A stretch of DNA of 10,235 nt from positions 1 through 10,235 of the forward strand of contig DATGLE010000166.1 of assembly GCA_035294325.1 (NCBI GenBank), read 5' to 3'. The notes beneath the pieces were generated by a model, which saw nothing but the letters and a program-made list of their open reading frames with translations, did no database searches and was not told where the DNA came from. The DNA is from DATGLE01 sp035294325 (GTDB lineage Bacteria; Chloroflexota; Ktedonobacteria; Ktedonobacterales; Ktedonobacteraceae). Of the stretch, positions 1 to 5,266 are shown piece by piece. The position numbers were made by a program, and so were the translations under genes. Within the stretch, counting starts at the first letter, position 1; each line of letters opens with the position of its first letter.

Positions 1-854
1 AGGTGCGCATCGTCCCGCGCAAAGGCTTTTATGTGGTGGAGGTGGTGTATGAAAAAGAAGTCAAGCAGGCAGACGTAAATCCTGCCTATTACGCTGGCAT
101 AGATATTGGCATGAATAATCTGGTAGCGCTAACTTCAAACACACCTGGCTTTGTGCCACGAATTGTTAACGGGCGTCCAGTGAAGTCCATCAACCAGTAC
201 TATAATAAGCGCAAGGCAGAATTACAAAAGAAACTCGGCCACACCGGCACAACGAAACGCCTGGAACGGCTGACCACGAAAAGGAACCGGCGCATTGACC
301 ACTACATGCACACGGCAAGTCGGCGGGTGATCGATCTGCTGGTCAAAGAGGGGATCGGGGTGCTCGTGATCGGCAAAAATGACGGATGGAAGCAAGAGGC
401 CAATATGGGCAAGCGCACCAATCAAAACTTTGTCAGCATCCCCCACGCTCGTTTCATCGCCATGCTCACCTACAAGGCGCAACTGGTAGGGATCCGTGTC
501 GTGGTCACAGAAGAATCCTACACGTCCAAAGCTTCATTACTGGATCTGGACCCCCTGCCGGTGCGTGACCCGAACAACGGTGACGAGAAGCACCCCTTTA
601 GCGGCAAGCGAGTGAAGCGTGGACTGTACCGTGCATCCAATGGTCGTGTGCTCAATGCCGATATCAACGGGTCCGGTAACATTATTCGCAAAGTAGCCCC
701 CGATGCCTTCGGGCGAAGGGCGGTAGAGGATGGGAAGGCGATGTTTGCATCGCTGGTAGTCCATCCGGTGAGGATTGTCGTTCCCCTCACGAAGCCAAAG
801 GACAAACGTTTCCCAGCGAAAGCAGGCGGTCAAGAGATCGCGCGATTTCGCTAG
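1..854 (+). CDS. tnpB: TnpB RNA-guided nuclease (5' partial)
   Basis: This is the transposon-encoded RuvC-fold nuclease of IS200/IS605 and IS607 elements, which uses an element-derived omega RNA as guide. The frame is open at the left edge (codons from base 3), so the true start and roughly 100-150 N-terminal residues are missing. Counting from base 3, RuvC-I is GIDIGMNN (D34), followed by an arginine/lysine-rich helical part (65-110). RuvC-III is NADINGSGN (D220). At the usual RuvC-II site, where many TnpBs have a Glu (V-x-x-E), the sequence is VLVIGKND, with Gly at about 124. A conserved-looking TEES (E170/E171) follows further on and may supply the acidic residue. There is no cysteine in the 283 visible residues, so the usual four-Cys zinc ribbon between RuvC-II and RuvC-III is absent. 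It is replaced by the stretch containing TSKASLLDLDPLP and FSGKRVKRGLYR, which I recall as typical of a large cyanobacterial/Chloroflexota TnpB subgroup. The family call is firm; activity is unknown. Confidence 0.9.
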   Translation, partial: VRIVPRKGFYVVEVVYEKEVKQADVNPAYYAGIDIGMNNLVALTSNTPGFVPRIVNGRPVKSINQYYNKRKAELQKKLGHTGTTKRLERLTTKRNRRIDHYMHTASRRVIDLLVKEGIGVLVIGKNDGWKQEANMGKRTNQNFVSIPHARFIAMLTYKAQLVGIRVVVTEESYTSKASLLDLDPLPVRDPNNGDEKHPFSGKRVKRGLYRASNGRVLNADINGSGNIIRKVAPDAFGRRAVEDGKAMFASLVVHPVRIVVPLTKPKDKRFPAKAGGQEIARFR

Positions 855-875
855 AAAACGCTATGGAGTTTGGAA
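735..875 (+). ncRNA. candidate omega RNA (reRNA) overlapping the tnpB 3' end
   Basis: In this family the guide RNA scaffold is transcribed from the 3' part of tnpB through the right end of the element, and the guide lies just beyond the end. Several stems are visible here: GCGATG 738-743 with CATCGC 748-753 (4-nt loop); GTGAGG 768-773 with CCTCAC 785-790; and AGCGAAA 815-821 with TTTCGCT 846-852. The last encloses the palindrome ATCGCGCGAT at 837-846. This clustering fits a structured RNA, but all of it except the last bases is also coding. The 5' and 3' ends are guesses. Confidence 0.35.
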
Positions 876-934
876 CTATTGCGCTCTGCGCGAACGATAA
901 ACTGCTCCAGTGTCTCCAGATCGAACTTTGCCAT
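851..934 (-). pseudogene. 5' remnant of a gene split by the IS element (possibly DUF5680 family)
   Basis: On the minus strand an ATG at 934 opens a 27-codon frame beginning MAKFDLETLEQFIVRAERNS. It ends at a TAG (853-851) that overlaps the tnpB stop. A perfect Shine-Dalgarno AAGGAGG (947-941) lies 6 bases before the ATG, so this is a real translation start. A 27-residue product with such a strong start is best read as the head of a longer gene interrupted by the insertion. The pattern LE-x-F-x-x-R-A-x-R resembles the N-terminus of DUF5680 proteins as I remember them; that identification is tentative. About the first 20 codons (to about 875) look native, and the last seven (SKLHSVF) probably come from the element end. 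The rest of the gene should lie beyond the left end of the element, outside this window. Confidence 0.55.
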
Positions 935-984
935 AACCTGCCTCCTTACAGCGAGCATGAAATCTTACACTCCCAACGGGCATA

Positions 985-1024
985 GGATTAATATACACGG
1001 AGCTTCATGACACCTTCTGTCATG
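985..1024 (-). promoter_or_regulatory. candidate promoter and operator of the interrupted gene
   Basis: The perfect inverted repeat CATGACA (1006-1012) / TGTCATG (1018-1024) has a 5-base loop and no T-run after it on either strand, so it is not a standard terminator. On the minus strand it sits just upstream of the AT-rich box TATATT (995-990), about 55 bp before the start at 934. If that box is the -10, the repeat covers the -35 position, as expected for a dimeric repressor or activator site. No good -35 hexamer is visible. The site may also separate this gene from the receiver gene that ends at 1064. Confidence 0.35.
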
Positions 1025-1063
1025 TTTGACCTGCCTATCTGGGAGAGGCGAAACGCGGAGCGG

Positions 1064-1456
1064 CTACGATTCGAGCATGCGCTCGATGGTGGCTAAAAAA
1101 TCGTCCAGTTCGAATGGCTTCTTCATGAAGGGTATTCCCCGCTGCTCCGCCTCGCGGGTGGGTAAAGCAGCGCTGACCATCAGGACGGGAAGATCATGCA
1201 GCTTTTTGCTGGCGCGAATTTTGTCATAGAGTTCCAGACCATTCATACGGGGGAGCAGATAATCGAGGAGCAACAGATGTGGCTTGATTTGCTGGAGGAA
1301 GCGCCAGGCTGTCTCACCATCGGAAGTATAGTACACATGGTGAGGAGTCTCTTCCCTCAAGATCTGATAGAGTATTGATGCGTGGGCTGCATCATCTTCT
1401 ACCAGCAATATCAGTTTCCTCTCGGTTTGCCCTCTTTCTTGCTGGTTATCCAGCAT
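1064..1456 (-). CDS. single-domain response regulator (receiver only)
   Basis: This 130-residue CheY-like receiver protein accepts a phosphoryl group from a sensor kinase. It has no output domain, so it probably acts by protein contact or as a phosphorelay intermediate. The acidic pocket is E20-D21-D22 (LLVEDD). The phospho-acceptor is D65 in LLLLDYLLPRMNG, the switch Ser is S95 (MVSAA), and the conserved Lys is K113 followed by cis-Pro P114 (KKPF). All key residues are present, so it should be functional. The ATG at 1456 is preceded by AGGAGG (1469-1464) at 7 bases. No kinase lies in the window. It is in the same direction as the esterase gene, whose end is 104 bp upstream. A perfect 13-bp palindrome lies in that gap, so it may have its own promoter rather than belong to the synthase/esterase operon. 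Confidence 0.93.
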   Translation of the reverse strand: MLDNQQERGQTERKLILLVEDDAAHASILYQILREETPHHVYYTSDGETAWRFLQQIKPHLLLLDYLLPRMNGLELYDKIRASKKLHDLPVLMVSAALPTREAEQRGIPFMKKPFELDDFLATIERMLES

Positions 1457-1504
1457 ACCTTAACCTCCTGATCTACAAAGCGGATACACCGGTTCTGTTG
1501 CCTC

Positions 1505-1517
1505 ATCGTAGTACGAT
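1505..1517. promoter_or_regulatory. 13-bp perfect palindrome in the esterase-receiver gap
   Basis: ATCGTA-G-TACGAT is a perfect palindrome around one central base, lying 48-60 bp upstream of the receiver gene start. There is no following T-run, so a DNA-binding dimer site is more likely than a terminator. The rest of the 104 bp gap (1457-1560) holds the ribosome binding site of the receiver gene and a single TAACGCT heptamer (1521-1527). That heptamer also occurs in the repeats upstream of the oxidase gene. A 13-mer palindrome can arise by chance, so this is a weak call. Confidence 0.3.
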
Positions 1518-1560
1518 ACATAACGCTAAAGAGTTTCGGTTCATGGCGAAGCTAGTACCC

Positions 1561-3027
1561 TCAGGGGAGAGGCACCATCCAGAGCAAGGCATTGTAGAGC
1601 TGACTCTGCCATACGCTCCACGCATGATAGCCTGGCTGTACATCGAGGCGGTAGGTCATATGCAACTTCCGCAGTTCCTGGACAAACTGGAGCGAGTCTT
1701 TGTAGAGCTTATCTTTTGTTGCCGTTCCGATGTACATGCGCAGTCTCCATGCCTGCGGATCGTGCGGCAAGATGTCGGCGGGGCTATTGGCCCGCAGGTA
1801 GGCAGGGTTATGGCCCCAGATGCTGCCGGTAGCATGGAAGTAGCCGCCCAGCGAGATCACAACGCCAAAAATATCGGGATGATGCACAGCGATATTGGTA
1901 GCCCCGAATGCTCCCATCGAATTGCCACCGATGCCCCGGTGGGCCGCATCGGTGAGTGTGCGGTATTTATGATCGACATAAGGGACCAGATCATCGACGA
2001 TGAAATTCTCCATAAGCTGGCGACCATCGCCGCTATTCCCCCACTCGCTCGACTCGCCGGGCCGCCCATTCCCATCCGGCATCACAAGAATCAGTTCGGC
2101 GATCTTGCCCTCTGCGATGAGTGTATCAACGCTTTCATTGGCCTTGCCGCCGACGATCCAATCGCTATCCTTGCCAGGAGAGCCGTGCAGCAGATAGAGC
2201 GTCGGATAACGACGGTGCAGGCCCTGTGGCGTATTGTAAGAGGGTGGTAGATAGACCAGGAATGGTCGCCTCTGGCCCCCAAGAGCGCGGCTGACAACTG
2301 TATCCGCCACAATGGTACCGTGAGTGGGCAACTGACTATGCCTGAGAATGCCAGGGGCCTGATACAGATTCAGATCAGGAGCATAGATAAAAAGATTTGT
2401 TGAGCCACTGGCAAGCGCCAGAGCCGCGATCATTACAATCGCGCCCACTATCATCATTACAGTACGAGATAGCGAACCCGCTCCTGCCTGACTCATTGCC
2501 ATCTGCTGGCGTTTTGCAGACATCTGTCGACGCCGAAAGAGACCTGGCAGGTAGAGGAGCGGATCAAAGAACACCTGAGAGAGTGCTGCGCCAACGGCGG
2601 CGCCGATGAAGGCACAGAGGAGCGCGAGGGCGATCATCATGGCTACAGTATGAGCCAGTTCCCAGACATTGAGCGTTTCCAACTGGCCCGCCGGGTCGCG
2701 GTGAGGTTGCAAGACCTGGCCGATGAAGCCGACCAGATAGGCCGCGATGAAGGCCAGCATCGCCCCGCCACATGTCGCGGCCCTGCGCCTCCCCACAAAG
2801 CCTCCGCAGAAGCCAATCGCAGCCGTTATCAGCAGGGCAGCAATGAAACGCGCGCGCATCTCATCAATTTCGGCATTGATGATAAAAGAGACCAGCAACC
2901 CGATGACCTGAGGTGTAAAGAGCAACAGGCTGCTCACCAGCACGGCCAGCAGGGAGGCCAGCGCCCATAGGAGTGAGGCTTGCCTGGCTATGGGCAGAAG
3001 CTGCCGCAGTGGCAGAGGATCTTTCAC
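1561..3027 (-). CDS. membrane-anchored alpha/beta-hydrolase esterase
   Basis: This 488-residue protein has two parts. Residues 1-210 carry about five or six membrane helices (around 18-50, 60-79, 86-106, 126-149 and 188-208). Residues 225-488 form a putative esterase domain of the enterochelin-esterase/antigen-85-like type (PF00756). The catalytic domain shows YLLHGSPG (278-285, oxyanion region), the nucleophile elbow GGNSMGAFG with Ser370, and a C-terminal His468 in GYHAW. The catalytic acid may be D439. The basic run RRRQMSAKR (165-173) before the last helix predicts, by the positive-inside rule, that the esterase domain is outside the membrane. The start is GTG at 3027, with AGGAGG about 10 bases upstream. 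The upstream gene's stop is 14 bp before the start, so the two are very likely co-transcribed. The substrate is not known. Pairing with an aminoacyl-lipid synthase suggests removal of the lipid-linked amino acid, but a general acyl esterase is possible. Confidence 0.85.
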   Translation of the reverse strand: MKDPLPLRQLLPIARQASLLWALASLLAVLVSSLLLFTPQVIGLLVSFIINAEIDEMRARFIAALLITAAIGFCGGFVGRRRAATCGGAMLAFIAAYLVGFIGQVLQPHRDPAGQLETLNVWELAHTVAMMIALALLCAFIGAAVGAALSQVFFDPLLYLPGLFRRRQMSAKRQQMAMSQAGAGSLSRTVMMIVGAIVMIAALALASGSTNLFIYAPDLNLYQAPGILRHSQLPTHGTIVADTVVSRALGGQRRPFLVYLPPSYNTPQGLHRRYPTLYLLHGSPGKDSDWIVGGKANESVDTLIAEGKIAELILVMPDGNGRPGESSEWGNSGDGRQLMENFIVDDLVPYVDHKYRTLTDAAHRGIGGNSMGAFGATNIAVHHPDIFGVVISLGGYFHATGSIWGHNPAYLRANSPADILPHDPQAWRLRMYIGTATKDKLYKDSLQFVQELRKLHMTYRLDVQPGYHAWSVWQSQLYNALLWMVPLP

Positions 3028-3041
3028 AGCTTCGGGGCCTC

Positions 3042-4886
3042 CTACGATTGATGCACGCGCAGCAGCGCAAGAGCTACTCTGGGCAAGGAGAGCGTATTAC
3101 TGAGCACCATATAGCGGCTCTGCCATTCAGGGTGAAACTTCATTTTGAAATTCATGAGTGTGCGATGCGTCTCCAGAAAGTGAATATGCTGGGAGAGCGA
3201 ACGGGCCACGTATTGTTGCACAGGCGTCATCTCTCGTTTCGTATCGGCCAGTGCGATTACCCCCAGGCTCAGCACGTCGGCGCCCATAGCGCGGAATCGC
3301 TCGATTGCGCGCACAAGCAGCAACTCCATGATCCCCGGCGGGGCAAAATGAGAGCGTCGCATGAGATCAACGCCCCATCCCCAGCCACGTCTTCTCGCAT
3401 CTTTTGCTGAATCAGTCATCTGCTCACACAATACGCCATAGATGGGCGTGAAGGTAACAAATGCGCATACCCGCTCGCTTCGATCAAAAGCCACAGCGGT
3501 CAACAGCCGTGGAATAAAGTCACGCGGCCTTTCTCCGCCTGTCGTGGGAGTATTCGCGATAGCATCAGCGCGCTTTGCCGCTTCGTCCAGCTCACTGAGA
3601 CGCCCCATGCTGAATCCCATTTCCGGGGTATGTTTGCTTACTCCCTTATCCTCCAGCCATTGCTGCGAGAGCAGTTGCATCTGCTTCAATATATGCGCAG
3701 GTACTACCCCCTCGTACCAGCGAATCTCTACCTGCTCACGCTCTGCCCGCCGCGCGCTCGTGCGCACATTCGCCATCGCCGAACCGCTGCATGTAAACGT
3801 CTGGGGGTTCAGCAATGCCTCTTCGCCGATTTTGAAGGCATGCAATCCCAGCCTGTAGTAAAGTGGCAGATATTCAGGATGCGCCATGTAGATTGTGACG
3901 AGCCAATCATGCAATGTACACAATTCGAGAAAATTACGCATAACATGCTCGCTGGCACCGGGGATACAGATGGGATCACCCAGGACCACCGCTACGCTGC
4001 CAGAGACGCGATAGTTCACGACACCTGTACCGCCAGGAGCGAGATAGCGCAGATTCTGGGGAGCCAGGGCAAAGAAGGAGAGCGTCTGCGCACCATTATC
4101 GCGCACCAGTTCCTGCGCCCTCTGCTGCACCTGTTCGAGCCGGCCTTTCTGAGCAGCAACCCACCAGCGAGCGCTCACCGGACGCAGCAGCATGACCATA
4201 CCCGTAATCAGCGCGGTCACTGACAGGAAGGGAATAGAATCCAGAAACCATTCGGCGCGCCGCGTCAGGGGGATCAGTTCCTGAGCCGGCAGGTTCAGCG
4301 TGCGATTGAGCAGAGAGTGCGCCACACCGCGCAGCGCACCGGTAATGATAAACTCTCCACGCAACAAATAGAAGCCGCCTATGCTATAGAAGAGTAGTAT
4401 GGTAAAGCCAAGCGCGAGAAAAAAGAAGCCCTGCCACATACTCCAGGGATCGCTCTTGACACGAAAATGGGAACGCTGTGTGAGCAACGCGCCCCACACC
4501 ACCATCATGAAGACCGCTTCCTCGATATCCAGCCCCTTGATGAGATGGGCAACGGCAGAGAGTGGAAGCAAGATGGCAGCAAATTCCCATGCCCTCCGTT
4601 TCCCGCGAACCAGCCCTGATGCTACCAGGCACAAAAAGAAGCCGAGAATGAGGGCCAGGGTGCGACCACTGCCCAGAAAAGGCCAGATTGAGGGTGTGAA
4701 AGGCGCGAACTGATTGATGACGCCAACCAGGATTACCAGCCGCCCACGCCGCACAGGCAGCAGCACGGCCAGCGCATTCATGATACCCATGAGCGCAACA
4801 GCGAAGGCGATGATTACGCGCACTTCTTTTTTCGCGAAAGCCGCCTGCGCCAATTGAAGAAGTCGAGCCAGTCGTATTTCAATCAT
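3042..4886 (-). CDS. MprF-like aminoacyl-phospholipid synthase (DUF2156)
   Basis: This 614-residue membrane protein resembles the synthase half of MprF. That enzyme transfers an amino acid from aminoacyl-tRNA to phosphatidylglycerol or another lipid on the cytosolic side. The N-terminal part has about six or seven hydrophobic segments (around 22-44, 50-70, 74-94, 99-117, 122-137, 150-172 and 214-235). From about 260 on is the catalytic tandem-GNAT (DUF2156/LPG_synthase_C) domain. Recognisable family motifs are VVLGDPI (300-306), WLEDKG (410-415), GFSMGRL (424-430), VDLMRR (506-511) and FKMKFHPEWQSRYMV (580-594). Full MprF is about 840 residues, so the N-terminal flippase half is largely missing. 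The amino acid (Lys, Ala or other) and the acceptor lipid cannot be read from sequence. The ATG at 4886 has a weak ribosome binding site. It overlaps (ATGA) the stop of a 93-codon upstream frame that I do not annotate as a gene. It is the first confident gene of a minus-strand operon with the esterase. Confidence 0.88.
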   Translation of the reverse strand: MIEIRLARLLQLAQAAFAKKEVRVIIAFAVALMGIMNALAVLLPVRRGRLVILVGVINQFAPFTPSIWPFLGSGRTLALILGFFLCLVASGLVRGKRRAWEFAAILLPLSAVAHLIKGLDIEEAVFMMVVWGALLTQRSHFRVKSDPWSMWQGFFFLALGFTILLFYSIGGFYLLRGEFIITGALRGVAHSLLNRTLNLPAQELIPLTRRAEWFLDSIPFLSVTALITGMVMLLRPVSARWWVAAQKGRLEQVQQRAQELVRDNGAQTLSFFALAPQNLRYLAPGGTGVVNYRVSGSVAVVLGDPICIPGASEHVMRNFLELCTLHDWLVTIYMAHPEYLPLYYRLGLHAFKIGEEALLNPQTFTCSGSAMANVRTSARRAEREQVEIRWYEGVVPAHILKQMQLLSQQWLEDKGVSKHTPEMGFSMGRLSELDEAAKRADAIANTPTTGGERPRDFIPRLLTAVAFDRSERVCAFVTFTPIYGVLCEQMTDSAKDARRRGWGWGVDLMRRSHFAPPGIMELLLVRAIERFRAMGADVLSLGVIALADTKREMTPVQQYVARSLSQHIHFLETHRTLMNFKMKFHPEWQSRYMVLSNTLSLPRVALALLRVHQS

Positions 4887-5078
4887 TCTGTCACCCCGAG
4901 CCGGTTCGCTAGAGGCTTCCTGGAGTCGGGGGAGCCATCTCTACGACTATATAAAATTATGATAGCATTGAGTAAGAAGACCAGGAATAAATCAGAATAT
5001 AATACGATCTTTCTCGCCGCTCTTCTCACAGATATCATAAGCTCATATCCAATCCGTTTTAAAGAGGGGAGATAGAAC
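4887..5078. promoter_or_regulatory. AT-rich divergent intergenic region, probable promoters
   Basis: Between the synthase gene (leftward) and the regulator gene (rightward) this stretch is markedly AT-rich, especially 4945-5065, unlike the surrounding coding DNA. It contains a perfect TATAAT on the plus strand (4998-5003) and several TATA-like boxes on both strands (about 4949-4962 and 5032-5040). No convincing -35 partner at 16-18 bp was found for any of them, so exact promoters are not assigned. The synthase promoter is most likely in this stretch. Confidence 0.4.
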
Positions 5079-5160
5079 ATGGGGACACCCCCTGCCTCGC
5101 CAGGAGAACTGCCGCCCTCCTGCACCTCCCGCTTTCTCCACTCTTCTCCCGGATTGGATA
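5079..5160. repeat. palindrome-bearing, strand-asymmetric block (possible dispersed repeat)
   Basis: This GC-rich, strongly pyrimidine-biased plus-strand stretch is embedded in an AT-rich intergenic region. It has two short hairpins in tandem: GGGG (5081-5084) / CCCC (5088-5091) with a 3-base loop, and CAGGAG (5101-5106) / CTCCTG (5117-5122) with a 10-base loop. It is open in two frames (plus 5079-5264, minus 5164-4883), but neither has a ribosome binding site nor a protein-like composition. I recall similar sequence occurring many times between genes in Ktedonobacteria, but this window shows only one copy, so the repeat status is unproven. Confidence 0.3.
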
Positions 5161-5203
5161 TCACCCGAGAAGGCGGGCAAATCTCTGCCGGCGATCATAG
5201 TAC

Positions 5204-5235
5204 ATGGCGCAAAAATGGCGTATGCCGGCGTATGC
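5204..5235 (+). promoter_or_regulatory. helical-turn-phased direct repeats upstream of the BTAD regulator
   Basis: Heptamers ATGGCGC (5204-5210), ATGGCGT (5215-5221) and CCGGCGT (5225-5231) follow one another at 11 and 10 bp. Within this, GGCGTATGC is repeated exactly at 5217-5225 and 5227-5235. SARP/OmpR-fold regulators bind direct heptamers spaced one helical turn apart, so this is a plausible autoregulatory site. The array ends 31 bp before the regulator start codon at 5267. A weak -10-like TATGCT (5231-5236) overlaps it. No binding evidence exists. Confidence 0.4.
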
Positions 5236-5266
5236 TTAGTGTAGTGAGAGACTCCAGGAGATGACG

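Larger units (their letters stand above)
1..875 (+). mobile_element. right part of an IS200/IS605- or IS607-like element
   Basis: The element is recognised by tnpB and a structured 3' end. Its left part, including any tnpA, lies outside the window. The right end is placed at about 865-877. There the minus-strand remnant gene stops resembling a plausible N-terminus and reads into element sequence that terminates on a stop overlapping the tnpB stop. Without tnpA or the left end, IS605, IS607 and a solitary tnpB element cannot be told apart. Confidence 0.6.

Noticed and set aside
1006..1024. Terminator for the receiver gene
   Set aside because: The stem is not followed by a T-run in the direction of transcription and is AT/GC mixed. 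An operator explanation fits better.
1375..2250. 291-codon open frame on the plus strand opposite the esterase gene
   Set aside because: It is antisense to the esterase frame with its clear hydrolase motifs. It has no ribosome binding site and no protein-family character.
5079..5264. 61-codon plus-strand frame before the regulator gene
   Set aside because: Its ATG has only a poorly placed purine run upstream. It reads through the repeat-like block and the phased repeats, and its composition is not protein-like.
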